This document shows, one piece after another, positions 19,552 to 30,033 of a stretch of DNA of 64,000 bases. The DNA is taken from NCBI GenBank assembly GCA_021324355.1, contig JAJPJD010000018.1:62001-126000 (forward strand). Reading direction: 5' to 3'. Source of the DNA: Actinomycetota bacterium. Its GTDB lineage: Bacteria; Actinomycetota; Acidimicrobiia; Acidimicrobiales; RAAP-2. How positions within the stretch are numbered: position 1 is the first letter of the stretch; every line of letters starts with the position of its first letter. Under the pieces are notes generated by a model. The model did not search any database and had not been told where the DNA came from. It saw nothing but the letters and a program-made list of their open reading frames with translations. Made by a program: the position numbers and the translations under genes.

Positions 19552-20751
19552 GTGGCCGAGGGCGCCCTGGCCGGAGTGCGCGTGCTCGAGCTGGGCCTGG
19601 CGATCGCCGCGCCGCAGTGCTGTCAGGTCCTGGCCGATCACGGTGCCGACGTCATCAAGGTGGAGCCACCGGGCGGCGACAAGACCCGCTGGGCCTTGCC
19701 GCACAAGGACGGCGAGAGCCTGTACTTCGATGCCCACAATCGGGGCAAGCGCAGCGTGATCGTCGACCTCAAACGGGGTCAGGGGCGGGCGTTCTTCCTG
19801 CGGCTCGCCGAGACCGCCGACGTCGTCGTGACCAACTACGGCGCCGACGTTCCGCAGCGGCTGGGGATCGGCTACCCCGAGCTCAGGTCGAGGAACCCAG
19901 CCATCGTCATGGCGCACATCACCGGATTCGGTTCGACCGGCCCGTCCCGGTCGTTCGGCGCCTACGACGGGATCATCCAGGCCATGAGCGGCGTCGCCTG
20001 GTTGACCGGCACCGCCGAGAGCGGGCCAACCGTGGTCGGCCCGTTCGTCGCCGACCACATGGCCGCCGCCCAGGCGGTGATCGGCATCCTGCTCGCCTTG
20101 ATCGAGCGGCAGCGAACCGGCACCGGTTCCTTCGTCGACATCAGCATGCTCGACGGCTACGTGGGGGTGCTCGCTCACCACGTGGGCGAAGTGCTCGACC
20201 TGGGACTGGAGCCCGAGCCGCCGGGCAACCGAGTGCCGATCGCCTTCGCCGGCACCTACGAGGCCAGCGACGGCCTGGTCTACCTGGCCCCGCTGGCCCC
20301 CGACGCGTGGCGGGCCTTCTGCCGGGTCATCGAGGCCCCCGAGTGGGTCTCAGCCACCGACCGCCGGTGGCTGCTCGAGGACGGCCGCCCCCTGGTCGAA
20401 GCGGTGGTCGCCCGGTGGTGCCGGTCCCGGAGCCGGGCCGAGGTCGTAGCGGTGCTCCGGGCAGCCGGGGTGCCCTGCGGTCCGGTGAACCGGGTCGGCG
20501 AAGCGGTCGCCGATCCCGAGCTGTGGGCTCGGGGGGCCCTGACCCGGGTTCGGGGGCCGAGCGGGCTCGAGGTGAGCGTCCCCGGACCGGCGGTGCCGGT
20601 GGGGCTGGCCGACGGCCGGCGCGCCCGGCGGGTGCCGCGAGCCGGCGAACACACCCGATCGGTACTGGCCGAGCTCGGCTACGCCGCTGACGACGTGGCC
20701 GAGCTGTACTCGGCCGGGGTGGTCGCCGATCCGCCGGAGCAGGCCGGCTGA
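19552..20751 (+). CDS. Family III CoA-transferase (CaiB/BaiF type)
   Basis: The 399-residue protein starts at GTG 19552, directly before GVRVLELGLAIAAPQCCQVLAD, the family's N-terminal Rossmann region. VIKVEPPGGD and RGKRSVIVDLK follow. Asp168 in GPFVADHMAAA matches the catalytic aspartate that forms a mixed anhydride with the acid. These enzymes move CoA between carboxylic acids; the substrate (formate, carnitine, alpha-methylacyl and so on) cannot be read here. The stop overlaps the next ATG by one base (TGATG), so it is coupled with the carboxyltransferase. Confidence 0.93.
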   Translation: MAEGALAGVRVLELGLAIAAPQCCQVLADHGADVIKVEPPGGDKTRWALPHKDGESLYFDAHNRGKRSVIVDLKRGQGRAFFLRLAETADVVVTNYGADVPQRLGIGYPELRSRNPAIVMAHITGFGSTGPSRSFGAYDGIIQAMSGVAWLTGTAESGPTVVGPFVADHMAAAQAVIGILLALIERQRTGTGSFVDISMLDGYVGVLAHHVGEVLDLGLEPEPPGNRVPIAFAGTYEASDGLVYLAPLAPDAWRAFCRVIEAPEWVSATDRRWLLEDGRPLVEAVVARWCRSRSRAEVVAVLRAAGVPCGPVNRVGEAVADPELWARGALTRVRGPSGLEVSVPGPAVPVGLADGRRARRVPRAGEHTRSVLAELGYAADDVAELYSAGVVADPPEQAG

Positions 20752-22313
20752 TGGGCTGGGAGGCCGAGCTCGAAGAGTTGCGGCGGCGCCAGGAGGCGGC
20801 GCTGGCCATGGGCGGGCCGGAGCGGGTCCGGCGCCACCACGAACAGGGCAAGCTGACCGCCCGGGAGCGGATCGAGCTGCTGGCCGACCCGGGCAGCTTC
20901 CGGGAGTTCGGGATGCTGGCCGGCCGGGCCACCTACGAAGGTGATCGCCTGGTCGCCTTCACCCCCAAAGGGGAGGTGAATGGTCTGTGCACCGTGGACG
21001 GCCGGACGGTGGTGGTGACTGCCGGGGACTTCACGGTGCGCGGTGGCGCCGCCACCTCGGCCGGTGGCGGGATCGGGGCCGAGCTGCGGCCGGCCCAGCG
21101 AGCGCTGGCCTGGCGGGTGCCCCTGGTGCGGCTGCTCGATGCCAGCGGGGGCAGCGTGGCCAGCTTCGAGGCACTGGGGCGCACCTACCTGCCCGACGGC
21201 AATGCCTGGACCGCGACCGAGGTCGAGCTGCTCCAGCACGTCCCGGTGGTGTCCGCGGTCATGGGCTCGGTGGCCGGCCTGCCAGCGGTGGACGCCTGCC
21301 TGGCCCACTTCAACGTCATGGTCCGGGGCACTGCCCAGGTGTTCCCCGGCGGGCCGCCGGTCGTCAAGGCTGCCCTGGGCCTCGACGTGGACAAAGAGGA
21401 GCTTGGCGGTGCCCACGTCCACACCGAGGGCAGCGGCGTGGTCGACAACGCAGCCGACAGCGAGCACGAGGCCATCGCCCAGGTCCGCCAGTTCCTCTCC
21501 TATTTGCCCTCGAGCGTGGAGGAGGGCGCGCCCCGGGCCGGCGAGGACCTGCCCCGCCAGCCAGCGCGTGCGCCGGCGACGTTGCGGGACGTGGTCCCGG
21601 AGAACCGCCGCCTCTCCTTCGACGTCCAGGCCTTGCTCGACGCGGTGCTCGACGCCGGGTCGCTGTTCGAGATCGCCCCCGCCTACGGCCCGTCCCGGCT
21701 GACCGGCCTCGCTCGGGTTGACGGCTACCCGATTGGGGTGATGGCCAACGACCCGGCTCACCTGGGCGGCGCGACCGACACCGCCGCCGGGGACAAAGTG
21801 GTCCGCCTCATCCAGTTGTGCGACACCTTCCATCTGCCGCTGGTGTCCTTCGCCGACGAGCCGGGCTTCTTCGTCGGGCCGGATGCGGAGCGAGCTGGGA
21901 TCGAACGGGCTGGTGCCCGCCTGGTGTGGGCGACCTGCATGAGCCGGATGCCGTGGCTCACCGTCGTGGTCGGGCGGCTCTACGGGGTGGCCGGGCAGTG
22001 CCATCACCGCCCATCGGGGATGTTCCGCCGCTACGCCTGGCCATCGGCTCGATGGGGATCGATGCACATCAGCGGGGGAGCCTCCGCCGCGTACCGTCGA
22101 GTGATCGAGGAGTCCGAGGATCCCGAGGCCACCAGGCAGGAGATCGAGCGTCGCCTCGAGTCGATCGCCTCGCCGTTCCGCACCGCCGAGGCCACCGGCC
22201 AGGACATCATCGACCCTGCGGACACCCGCCAGCTCCTGGTGGAGTTCGTGCACGACGCCCAGCGGGTCCTGGCATCCCAGCGCACGAGCCCAGCCGTCCC
22301 CTACCGCCCCTGA
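20751..22313 (+). CDS. Acyl-CoA carboxylase carboxyltransferase (beta) subunit
   Basis: The 520-residue protein belongs to the PCC/MCC/AccD carboxyltransferase family, which moves CO2 from carboxybiotin to an acyl-CoA. It has HHEQGKLTARERIELL at the start, the first oxyanion region around ATSAGGGIGAE, and a C-terminal half that begins with EIAPAYGPSRLTGLARVDG. Some signature segments are atypical: the usual GGSHAR/GG-AYG pattern is weak, and the sequence reads FVGPDAERAGIERAGARLVWA. No biotinylated alpha subunit is nearby. With the coupled CoA-transferase, catabolism of an unusual organic acid is plausible. Confidence 0.88.
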   Translation: MGWEAELEELRRRQEAALAMGGPERVRRHHEQGKLTARERIELLADPGSFREFGMLAGRATYEGDRLVAFTPKGEVNGLCTVDGRTVVVTAGDFTVRGGAATSAGGGIGAELRPAQRALAWRVPLVRLLDASGGSVASFEALGRTYLPDGNAWTATEVELLQHVPVVSAVMGSVAGLPAVDACLAHFNVMVRGTAQVFPGGPPVVKAALGLDVDKEELGGAHVHTEGSGVVDNAADSEHEAIAQVRQFLSYLPSSVEEGAPRAGEDLPRQPARAPATLRDVVPENRRLSFDVQALLDAVLDAGSLFEIAPAYGPSRLTGLARVDGYPIGVMANDPAHLGGATDTAAGDKVVRLIQLCDTFHLPLVSFADEPGFFVGPDAERAGIERAGARLVWATCMSRMPWLTVVVGRLYGVAGQCHHRPSGMFRRYAWPSARWGSMHISGGASAAYRRVIEESEDPEATRQEIERRLESIASPFRTAEATGQDIIDPADTRQLLVEFVHDAQRVLASQRTSPAVPYRP

Positions 22314-22660
22314 CCGAGGCTCGGTGGCTGCCCGAGCGTCGGGGGGTCCTCCGGTGCTCCTCGGGTGGCACGCGCCGAGCCTCGGTTGGGGCGGAACCAG
22401 GAGGGTGGAACGGCCGCGCCGACGCGCGGTCCTCGGGCTGCTGGTCAGGGTCGTCCAGTGGCCAGTTGCCCATGCTCGACGGTCTGCGTCCAAAGGAGGC
22501 CGGGCGGGCTCGGGCTCAAGAGGTGAACGAGGCTGTGGCCGACCTCGGCACCACGGTCACCCGGTGGGACCGGCTCGGTTGTGGGCCTCGAACTCCCGAA
22601 ACGACGTGACGACTGCCTGGCGCGCCGGCGCGCCGGTCGGGCGACCACCGGCTGACTCGG
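22314..22660. other. 347-bp intergenic region between convergent genes
   Basis: No gene is supportable. An 11-bp inverted repeat, CCGAGGCTCGG at 22314-22324 and CCGAGCCTCGG at 22375-22385, starts directly after the carboxyltransferase stop. It may end transcription by structure, but there is no T run. Confidence 0.4.
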
Positions 22661-23629
22661 TCAGCGAGCGGCGGCGCGGCTCCAAGCTTGGCGGATGGCG
22701 TCGGGGATCCTGCCGCGCTCGGTGATCGGGAGGCCCAGATCGCGGGCCCACGCCCGAATTTCAGCGGCGGTCGGCCCGTGACCGGGCTCGTTGGGTCGCT
22801 GGGCGAGGGCGCCGATGCGCTCCACCGCCTTGGCCTCCTCGGACGCCCATGCGAAGGCGGCCGCAAGGTAACGGTAGGTCCACTCCTCGGCCAGGGGTCG
22901 TGTCTCGCAGAAGACGATGGGGACGGTGGGCCAGCGGACCTGGCACTCGGCCAGGCCGTCGGCCACGACCGCCGGCCGGACCCGGACCTGCTTGAAGACC
23001 TGCGAGTAGCGGTCCTCGATGACCACTGCGGCGCGGGGCAGCGCGGCCAGTTCGCCCAGTGCGTAGCGGAGACGGCCGGTGCTGAGACTGGAGACGAGGT
23101 CAGCCAGAGACTTTCGCTCGACCGCGGCGATCAGCGTCCCGTCGACCATGACGCCGTAGTCACCGCAGGGCAGGGGGCGTGTGGTCGTCCGCACCTGCTG
23201 GCTCGCGAATCGGTAGGCGTAGCGCTCGTGAGCATCGACGACGATCTCCAGCTGGACAATTCCCGACGCTCGGGCGCTCGGCAGGTTGACCGAGGGGCGG
23301 GCCTGCTTCCGGGTCCGGGGCGACTGCCAGAACACCACCTCTCGGCCGCGAGCGGTGGTGAACACCAGCTGGGAGCGGTTCTCCCGGGAGCGGTCGGCGA
23401 CCAGGTCGATGGCGGCCCCGCGCCGGGTGCACGACCGCAGCGGCACCCGCTCGACGACCTGGGGGGCCTGCGGCCACGAGTCGGGCGGCATCGGGTGGCA
23501 GTAGAGGGCCTTGGTGCGCGGCCAGGTGTCAGAGGTCCGCAGCACGATCCCCTCGCCGATCGGCACCCGCAGGAGGTAGGCCAAGCTGGAGCCGGCCTCG
23601 GGGTTGGCCGCGATGAGCAGTTCCCTCAT
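22661..23629 (-). CDS. ERCC4-type nuclease domain fused to an Lsr2-like DNA-binding tail
   Basis: The 322-residue protein has an uncharacterised N-terminal part (1-125). The ERCC4/XPF nuclease core follows at about 128-245, with GDY at 156-158 and ERKSLAD at 171-177 as the metal-binding GDxn-ERKxxxD motif. The last 40 residues (TAAEIRAWARDLGLPITERGRIP) resemble the C-terminal AT-hook-like DNA-binding domain of the nucleoid protein Lsr2. That implies a structure-specific endonuclease targeted to DNA regions recognised by the Lsr2 fold. ATG 23629 gives a natural N-terminus (MRELLIAANPEAGSSL). It is divergent from the esterase gene 127 bp away. Confidence 0.85.
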   Translation of the reverse strand: MRELLIAANPEAGSSLAYLLRVPIGEGIVLRTSDTWPRTKALYCHPMPPDSWPQAPQVVERVPLRSCTRRGAAIDLVADRSRENRSQLVFTTARGREVVFWQSPRTRKQARPSVNLPSARASGIVQLEIVVDAHERYAYRFASQQVRTTTRPLPCGDYGVMVDGTLIAAVERKSLADLVSSLSTGRLRYALGELAALPRAAVVIEDRYSQVFKQVRVRPAVVADGLAECQVRWPTVPIVFCETRPLAEEWTYRYLAAAFAWASEEAKAVERIGALAQRPNEPGHGPTAAEIRAWARDLGLPITERGRIPDAIRQAWSRAAAR

Positions 23630-23743
23630 GACCGTTCCAAGTCAAGCACCGGCCCGGCCCTCGCTCGTGGTTCGGACCGTGAGGCCCCGTTCTCCCCGGC
23701 CCTGACCTCCGGTGCGGCTGCCCTCGCCAGGCGGGGCGACGGA

Positions 23744-23749
23744 TAGCAT
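23744..23749 (+). promoter_or_regulatory. -10 element of a probable leaderless promoter for the esterase-gatCAB operon
   Basis: TAGCAT (TANNNT) ends 7 nt before ATG 23757, with no ribosome site between. It would drive the esterase and, by overlap, gatC, gatA and gatB. Confidence 0.45.
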
Positions 23750-23756
23750 CGGCCCG

Positions 23757-24518
23757 ATGAGCGCCCCGGTCATGCCAGGAGCCGAGCCCTACGCTGCTCC
23801 TGGCGGCCCCGGCGGCGTGCTAGTCCTCCACGGCTTCACCGGGAACCCGCACTCCATGCGCGCGCTGGCCGAAGGACTGGCTGGTGCCGGCCTGCGCGTG
23901 GAGGCCCCCCTGTTGCCCGGTCACGGGACCTCGGTCGAAGACATGCTCCCGACCCGATGGTCTGACTGGTCTGGCGCGGCCGAAGCGGCCTATCTCGATC
24001 TGGCTGGGCACTGCGAGCGGGTCGCGGTGGTCGGCCTCTCCATGGGTGGCACGCTGTCGTGCTGGCTGGGGGAGCGGCACCCCGAGGTGGCGGGTCTGGT
24101 CCTGGTGAACCCGTTGGTGCGACCGATCCCGGCCGATCAGCAGGCTGCCGTCCGGTCGTTGGTCGAGGCCGGTCAGCGCCTGATGGACGGCATCGGGTCG
24201 GACATCGCCGACCCGGCGGCAGTGGAGCTCTCCTACGACAAGACCCCGCTCGAGCCGCTGCTCTCCCTGCTCGATGCGGCCGAGCAGGTGGGGGCCGACC
24301 TCCCACGCATCGAGTGCCCCGTGCTGTTGTTCTCCAGCCGCAACGACCACGTCGTGGCGCCCGACAACGGCGACGCCATCGCCAGCGCGCTTGGCCAACG
24401 CTGCGAGCGGGTCTGGCTCGAGCGCAGCTACCACGTAGCGACCTTGGACTACGACCGGGCCGAGATCGAGCGGCGGGCGAAGGAGTTCGTGCTCCGCGTC
24501 ACAGCGGCCGGCGGATGA
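23757..24518 (+). CDS. Alpha/beta hydrolase (carboxylesterase/monoacylglycerol lipase type)
   Basis: The 253-residue cytoplasmic enzyme has the oxyanion loop LHGFTGNP, the nucleophile Ser95 in GLSMGGT, an acid in SSRNDHVV and the final His in [26 protein letters not shown] resembles Est30-like thermophilic carboxylesterases and bacterial monoglyceride lipases. ATG 23757 follows a TANNNT box by 7 nt. The stop overlaps the gatC start (ATGA), so it heads an operon with the amidotransferase genes. The link is probably transcriptional rather than functional. Confidence 0.92.
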   Translation: MSAPVMPGAEPYAAPGGPGGVLVLHGFTGNPHSMRALAEGLAGAGLRVEAPLLPGHGTSVEDMLPTRWSDWSGAAEAAYLDLAGHCERVAVVGLSMGGTLSCWLGERHPEVAGLVLVNPLVRPIPADQQAAVRSLVEAGQRLMDGIGSDIADPAAVELSYDKTPLEPLLSLLDAAEQVGADLPRIECPVLLFSSRNDHVVAPDNGDAIASALGQRCERVWLERSYHVATLDYDRAEIERRAKEFVLRVTAAGG

Positions 24519-24847
24519 CGCCTGGCGACACCCGCCCCGACCCCAGGCCTCCGGCCATCGGCCCCGAGCAGGTCCGGCACGTGGCCCGGCTGGCCCGGCT
24601 CCGGCTGAGCGACGAGGAGCTCGCTCGGTTCACCGGGCAGCTGGCGGCGGTGCTCGACTACGCGGCCGAGCTGGCCGAGCTGGACGTGGAGGGCTTGGAG
24701 CCGATGGCCCACCCGCTCCCGCTGCGCAACGTCCTGCGGTCCGACGAGCCGCGCCCGCCGCTGCGTCGGGACGAGGTCCTGGAGCAGGCGCCAGCGGTCG
24801 AGGACGGGTGCTTCTGCGTGCCGCGGATCTTGTCGGGGGAGGGATGA
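24515..24847 (+). CDS. gatC: Aspartyl/glutamyl-tRNA amidotransferase subunit C
   Basis: GatC is the small scaffold of GatCAB, which converts Glu-tRNA-Gln and Asp-tRNA-Asn to the amidated forms. The 110-residue product has [20 protein letters not shown] and the [16 protein letters not shown] tail typical of the family. Its start overlaps the esterase stop and its stop overlaps the gatA start, both as ATGA, indicating tight coupling. The first 15 residues are longer than usual. Confidence 0.95.
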   Translation: MTPGDTRPDPRPPAIGPEQVRHVARLARLRLSDEELARFTGQLAAVLDYAAELAELDVEGLEPMAHPLPLRNVLRSDEPRPPLRRDEVLEQAPAVEDGCFCVPRILSGEG

Positions 24848-26280
24848 GCCCGACCGCCCTCGAACTGGCGGCGGCGGTGCGCACCGCCGAGCGGTCGGCC
24901 CGGGACGCGGTGGCGGCCTCGATCGAGGCGATCGCCGCCGGGGACGGGGCCATCCACGCCTTCGTCGAGGTCCTGGCCGACCGGGCACTGGCCCGAGCCG
25001 AGCAGATCGACGCCGCCGTCGCCGCCGGCTCGGACCCGGGACCGTTGGCCGGGGTCCCGGTGGCCCTGAAAGACAACCTGTGCACCCGGGGGGTCCCCAC
25101 CACCTGTGCGTCGAGGATCCTCGGGACCTGGTGCCCGCCGTATGACGCAACGGTGGTGGAGCGGCTCGAGCGGGCCGGGGCGGTGGTGGTTGGCAAGACC
25201 AACATGGACGAGTTCGCCATGGGGTCCTCGACCGAGAACTCGTGCTTCGGGCCGACCCGCAACCCCCGCGACCACGCCCGGGTGCCGGGGGGCTCGAGCG
25301 GTGGCTCGGCGGCCGCGGTGGCGGCCGGGTTTGTGCCGCTCGCTCTGGGCTCGGACACCGGTGGCTCGATCAGGCAGCCGGCTGCCTTCTGCGGGGTGGT
25401 GGGGGTGAAGCCCACCTACGGGTTGGTCTCCCGGTACGGGCTGGTGGCGTTCGCCAGCTCCCTCGACCAGATCGGACCGTTCGCGGCCACCGTGGCCGAC
25501 GCCGCAGCCGCCCTGGCCGCGATCGCCGGCCACGACGAGCGCGACTCCACCTCGCTGTCGGACCCGGTACCCGAGCTGGCGGCGGCGGTGGGGCGCGGGG
25601 TTTTGGGCCGGCGCATCGGGGTGGTCAAGGAGCTCGTCGACGGGGTCGACCGGCCGGTGGCCGCTCGGGCCCGGGAGGCGGCAGAGGCGATGGCGGCCGC
25701 CGGGGCGACCGTCGAGGAGGTGTCGATCCCCCAGCTCCGCTACGGCCTGGCGGCCTACTACCTGTTGGCGCCGGCCGAGGCATCGTCCAACCTGGCCCGC
25801 TTCGACGGCGTCCGCTACGGCCTGCGGGTCGACGCCCCCGACGCCAGCGCGATGAACGTGGCCACGCGCACCGAGGGCTTCGGGGCCGAGGTCAAGCGGC
25901 GGATCATGCTCGGGACCTACGCCTTGTCGGCCGGGTACTACGACGCCTACTACGCCCGGGCGCAGCGGGTCCGCACCCTGGTCGCCCAAGGCTTCGGGCG
26001 GGCCTTTGCGACCTTCGACGCGCTGCTCGGCGCGACCACGCCGACCACTGCCTTCGCGCTCGCCGAGCGCACCGAGAACCCCCTGGCGATGTACCTCTCC
26101 GACACCTGCACCGTCCCTGCCAGCCTGGCCGGGATCCCGGCCATCAGCGTGCCGTTCGGAGCCGACCCCGCCGGCCTCCCGGTCGGGGTCCAGGTCATGG
26201 CGCCGGCCCTCGGGGAGTCGACGCTGTTCGCGGTGGCCGGGGCCCTCGAGCGGGCCGCCCCGCCGGAGCGCCGGCCATGA
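24844..26280 (+). CDS. gatA: Aspartyl/glutamyl-tRNA amidotransferase subunit A
   Basis: GatA is the amidase that releases ammonia from glutamine. The 478-residue protein carries the Ser-cisSer-Lys triad: Lys76 in VALKDN, cis-Ser151 in [10 protein letters not shown] and nucleophile Ser175 in [28 protein letters not shown] is another signature. ATG 24844 overlaps gatC by 4 nt; the earlier in-frame start at 24808 is inside gatC. The stop overlaps the gatB ATG. Confidence 0.97.
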   Translation: MSPTALELAAAVRTAERSARDAVAASIEAIAAGDGAIHAFVEVLADRALARAEQIDAAVAAGSDPGPLAGVPVALKDNLCTRGVPTTCASRILGTWCPPYDATVVERLERAGAVVVGKTNMDEFAMGSSTENSCFGPTRNPRDHARVPGGSSGGSAAAVAAGFVPLALGSDTGGSIRQPAAFCGVVGVKPTYGLVSRYGLVAFASSLDQIGPFAATVADAAAALAAIAGHDERDSTSLSDPVPELAAAVGRGVLGRRIGVVKELVDGVDRPVAARAREAAEAMAAAGATVEEVSIPQLRYGLAAYYLLAPAEASSNLARFDGVRYGLRVDAPDASAMNVATRTEGFGAEVKRRIMLGTYALSAGYYDAYYARAQRVRTLVAQGFGRAFATFDALLGATTPTTAFALAERTENPLAMYLSDTCTVPASLAGIPAISVPFGADPAGLPVGVQVMAPALGESTLFAVAGALERAAPPERRP

Positions 26281-27722
26281 CCGGTCTGCCCGACGGCTGG
26301 GAGGTGGTCGTCGGCCTCGAGGTCCACTGCGAGCTGGCGACCGCGACCAAGCTCTTCTGCGGTTGCGCCAACGCGTTTGGGGCCGAGCCCAACACCAACG
26401 TGTGCCCGGTGTGTCTCGGCCTCCCCGGCTCGCTGCCGGTGCTCAACCGCCGGGCGGTCGAACTGGCGATGCGGATCGGGGTCGCGCTGGGAGCACGGAT
26501 CGCCCCGTCAGTGTTCCACCGGAAGAACTACTTCTACCCCGACATGCCCAAGGACTTCCAGATCAGCCAGTACGACGCGCCGATCAATCGGGGCGGCCGG
26601 CTCGAGCTGCCCGACGGGACGGTGGTCGGCATCGAGCGGGCGCACCTCGAGGAGGACACCGGCAAGACGACCCATGTCGGAGGGACCGGACGGATCGGCG
26701 GCGCCGATCGTGCCTTGGTCGACTACAACCGAGCCGGCGTCCCGTTGGTCGAGATCGTGAGCGCCCCTGACATCCGTTCGGCCGCCCAGGCCCGGGCCTA
26801 CGTCGCCGAGCTCCGGGCCATCTTGGTGGCAACCGGGGCCTCCGACGGGCGGATGGAGGAGGGCTCGCTCCGGGTCGACGCCAACGTCTCGGTCCGGCGG
26901 CCCGGTGGCCCCCTGGGGACCCGCTGCGAGATCAAGAACCTCAACTCCATGCGCTCGCTCGGTCGGGCCATCGAGTTCGAGGCGGCGCGCCAGATCGCGC
27001 AGTGCGCGGCCGGCGGCCAGGTGGTCCAAGAGACCCGCCACTGGGACGAGGACCGGGGTGAGACCGTGCCGATGCGCTCCAAGGAGGAGGCCGAGGACTA
27101 CCGGTACTTCCCCGAGCCCGACCTGGTCCCCCTGGAGCCGGATCAGCGGTGGCAGGCGGAGGTGGCCGCCTCGATCGGGCCGCTGCCGGCCGAGCGGCGG
27201 GTCCGGCTCCTGCACCTGCTCGGGGCCGCACCGACGCCGGCCCAGGCCGAGCAGGTCCGGTCGGTGGTCGCCTCGGACCTCGACGCACTGGTGGTTGCGG
27301 CGTGCGAGCACGGCGCGCCGGCGTCGCTGGCCCTCGCCCGCACCGCCAACGAGGTGGCGGCCGAGCCGTCCTCGGCTGCCCGGCTGGACCCAGCCGCGTT
27401 CGCCACGCTGCTGGTCCTCGAGGCCAGCGGGGAGCTCGCCACCTCCCAGTCGAAGCAGGTGCTGGCCGAGCTGCTCGCGACCGGGGGGGACCCGGCCGAG
27501 ATCGCCCGGCGTCTGGGCTTCGAGCCCATGGACCGCGGCGAGCTGGCCGGGGTCATCGAGCAGGTGATCGCCGAGCACCCCGAGGACTGGGCCCGCTTCG
27601 CCGGCGGGGAGGACAAGGTGCGGGGGCCGCTGATCGGCGCGGTGCGCAAGGCCACCGGCAACAAGGCCGATCCGGCAGCGGTTGGCCGCTACCTCGACGA
27701 GCGCCGAGCGCGGGGGAGCTGA
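26277..27722 (+). CDS. gatB: Aspartyl/glutamyl-tRNA amidotransferase subunit B
   Basis: GatB binds the tRNA and activates its misacylated end. The 481-residue protein begins [14 protein letters not shown] and contains the zinc site Cys residues in [10 protein letters not shown] and [11 protein letters not shown], then [16 protein letters not shown] and LEEDTGK. The C-terminal YqeY-like tRNA-binding tail ends [21 protein letters not shown] 26277 overlaps the gatA stop (ATGA). Confidence 0.97.
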   Translation: MTGLPDGWEVVVGLEVHCELATATKLFCGCANAFGAEPNTNVCPVCLGLPGSLPVLNRRAVELAMRIGVALGARIAPSVFHRKNYFYPDMPKDFQISQYDAPINRGGRLELPDGTVVGIERAHLEEDTGKTTHVGGTGRIGGADRALVDYNRAGVPLVEIVSAPDIRSAAQARAYVAELRAILVATGASDGRMEEGSLRVDANVSVRRPGGPLGTRCEIKNLNSMRSLGRAIEFEAARQIAQCAAGGQVVQETRHWDEDRGETVPMRSKEEAEDYRYFPEPDLVPLEPDQRWQAEVAASIGPLPAERRVRLLHLLGAAPTPAQAEQVRSVVASDLDALVVAACEHGAPASLALARTANEVAAEPSSAARLDPAAFATLLVLEASGELATSQSKQVLAELLATGGDPAEIARRLGFEPMDRGELAGVIEQVIAEHPEDWARFAGGEDKVRGPLIGAVRKATGNKADPAAVGRYLDERRARGS

Positions 27723-27725
27723 GGG

Positions 27726-29948
27726 TTGGCCGGCCAACCCGCCTCGCCCCGCAGCTCGCTCGGCCGGCTGGGCTCGTGGTGCTTCCGCCACCGACGGCTG
27801 GTGGTGGCGGCCTGGGTGGTCCTGCTGGGCGGGGCGATCGCGGGCGCGCAGCTGGCCGGGACCCATTTCGAGAACAAGTTCACCTCCGGCGACGTGCCGT
27901 CCCAGCGGGCCCTCGACATCCTGCAGCGCCGGTTCCCGGCTGAGGCCGGGGACCAGGCCCAGGTGGTGCTGGAGACCGCGTCCCCGGTCACCGACCCGGC
28001 CAACCGGGCTGCCATCGGACAGCTGGCCGCCAGGCTGGCCGCCCTGCCCGACGTGGCCGGGGTGGCCTCCCCGTTCTCGCCGGGCAACGAGTTCCAGGTC
28101 GCCCCGGACCGCCACATCGCCTACCTGACCGTCACCTTCACCACCGCCTCCTACCGCCTGCCCAAGGCGGCGGTCGAGGCGGTCATCCATACCGCCCAGG
28201 GCGCAGCACGACCGGGCACGGTGGTCGCGCTGGGCGGGGGGCCGATCTCGGCCGTGGTGGGGGCCTCCCCGGGCCCGGCCGAGGGCATCGGGGTGTGGGC
28301 CGCCATGGTGATCATGCTGGCCGCGTTCGGCTCGGTGGTGGCCATGGGGCTGCCGATCGCGATCGCCCTGATCGGCCTGGCCATCGGGGTGGCGGTCGAG
28401 GAGCTCACCACCCACTTCTTGGTGGTCCCGGTCTTCTCGCCCGAGCTGGCGGTGATGATGGGTCTGGGGGTCGGCATCGACTACGCCCTGCTGATCGTGA
28501 CCCGGTACCGCCAGCACCTGGGCGAGGGGGCCGAGCCGGAGCCGGCCGCGGTGCTGGCGCTCGAGCAGGCCGGCCGGGCGGTCCTGGTGGCCGGGGGGAC
28601 GGTGGTGATCTCGCTGCTCGGCCTGCTCCTGATCGGCCAGCCCTACATGATCGGCATCTCGGTGGGGGCGATCGTGGCGGTGGTCCTGGTGCTGGCCGGC
28701 TCGCTCACCCTGCTCCCCGCCCTCCTCGGGTTCGCCGGGAGGAGCATCGAGCGCCTGTCGATCCGCCGGGCGTCCTTCGGGGCGCAGGTGCCGACGGCCC
28801 GGAGCCTGTGGGTCCGCTGGAGCCGGACGATCCAGCGCCACCCGTGGCGGGCCGCCGTCGGCTCGGTCGCCGTCCTGGTGGTGGTGGCGATCCCCATGTT
28901 CTCGATGCGCCTGGCGTTCAGCGATGCCGGCAACGACCCGACGTCGCTCACCACCCGACAGGCCTACGACCTGGTGGCCAAGGGGTTCGGGCCCGGGTTC
29001 AACGGACCCCTGTTGGTGGCGGTCTCGATGGACGGCCCGAGCCAGCGAGCCGTCGTCGAGCGGCTGGCCTCGGCCATCGCCGCCACCAGGGGCGTGGCCG
29101 CGGTGGCCCCGCCCCGCTTCGACGCCACCGAGCGGGCCGCGGTGATCACCGCCATCCCGACCACCTCACCCCAGTCGGCCGCCACCCAGGACCTGGTGCG
29201 GCACCTGCGCTCGGCGGTGATCCCCGAGGCGCTGGGGCACAGCGGGGTGGTCGCCGAGGTGGGCGGGGAGACCGCGGCCGGCATCGATGGCGCCAGCTAC
29301 CTGTCCGATCGGCTGCCGCTGGTGATCGGCGTGGTGATCGCGGTCTCCTTCCTTCTTTTGTGCTCGATGTTCCGTTCGCTCGCGATCCCGCTCAAGGCGG
29401 CGGTGATGAACCTGCTGTCGATCGGGGCCGCCTACGGGGTGATCGTGGCGGTCTTCCAGTGGGGCTGGCTGGGGAGCGTGTTCGCCATCGGCCGGACCTC
29501 GCCTATCGACCCGTGGATCCCGGTGGTCATGTTCACCGTGCTGTTCGGGCTGTCCATGGACTACGAGGTGTTCCTGCTGTCGCGGATCGCCGAGCGCTGG
29601 CGGGAGACCCAGGACAACTCCCTGGCGGTGGCCGACGGCCTGGCCCGCACCGGCAGGGTGATCACCGCCGCCGCGGCCATCATGATCTTCGTGTTCGGGT
29701 CCTTCGTGGTGAAGGATCCGCTGCACATCTTGAAGGTCTTCGGCCTGGGGCTGGCGGCGGCCATCCTCATCGACGCCACCGTGGTCCGCATGGTCCTGGT
29801 CCCGGCGGTGATGGAGCTAGTGGGCCGGGCGAACTGGTGGTTCCCTCGGTGGCTCGATCGGGTGCTGCCCCGGGTGGCGGCCGAGCCAATCCCGGTCGGG
29901 GTCCCGGCGGTTGGGGTCGCGGCCGGGTCAGCCGACGCCCCGCCCTGA
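27726..29948 (+). CDS. MMPL-family (RND) membrane transporter
   Basis: The 740-residue polytopic protein starts at TTG 27726, 3 nt after gatB. It has the RND layout twice: a first helix ([22 protein letters not shown]), a periplasmic loop, then a block of helices, each half of about 350 residues. [14 protein letters not shown] and [15 protein letters not shown] are the paired MMPL/SSD motifs whose Asp-Tyr pairs carry protons. MmpL proteins export lipids or lipophilic compounds across the membrane; no lipid-synthesis gene adjoins to name the cargo. Co-transcription with gatCAB is probable. Confidence 0.92.
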   Translation: MAGQPASPRSSLGRLGSWCFRHRRLVVAAWVVLLGGAIAGAQLAGTHFENKFTSGDVPSQRALDILQRRFPAEAGDQAQVVLETASPVTDPANRAAIGQLAARLAALPDVAGVASPFSPGNEFQVAPDRHIAYLTVTFTTASYRLPKAAVEAVIHTAQGAARPGTVVALGGGPISAVVGASPGPAEGIGVWAAMVIMLAAFGSVVAMGLPIAIALIGLAIGVAVEELTTHFLVVPVFSPELAVMMGLGVGIDYALLIVTRYRQHLGEGAEPEPAAVLALEQAGRAVLVAGGTVVISLLGLLLIGQPYMIGISVGAIVAVVLVLAGSLTLLPALLGFAGRSIERLSIRRASFGAQVPTARSLWVRWSRTIQRHPWRAAVGSVAVLVVVAIPMFSMRLAFSDAGNDPTSLTTRQAYDLVAKGFGPGFNGPLLVAVSMDGPSQRAVVERLASAIAATRGVAAVAPPRFDATERAAVITAIPTTSPQSAATQDLVRHLRSAVIPEALGHSGVVAEVGGETAAGIDGASYLSDRLPLVIGVVIAVSFLLLCSMFRSLAIPLKAAVMNLLSIGAAYGVIVAVFQWGWLGSVFAIGRTSPIDPWIPVVMFTVLFGLSMDYEVFLLSRIAERWRETQDNSLAVADGLARTGRVITAAAAIMIFVFGSFVVKDPLHILKVFGLGLAAAILIDATVVRMVLVPAVMELVGRANWWFPRWLDRVLPRVAAEPIPVGVPAVGVAAGSADAPP

Positions 29949-29978
29949 GCCCGGCACGGGCCCCCCACCGCCGCCCCG

Positions 29979-29984
29979 TACACT
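29979..29984 (+). promoter_or_regulatory. Candidate -10 box of the ilvD promoter
   Basis: TACACT lies 50 nt before ATG 30034, and no strong -35 is visible. A 7-bp stem (30014-30020 with 30024-30030) ends 3 nt before the ATG and could mask ribosome entry. Confidence 0.35.
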
Positions 29985-30033
29985 GCGCCCCACGACCGAG
30001 GACCACGGACCCGCGGGCGCCGAGCGCCCGGGC

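Noticed and set aside
22540..22620. tRNA-like stretch with a CTCGAACTCCCG segment
   Set aside because: It lacks a matching acceptor stem, D arm and anticodon arm at the correct distances.
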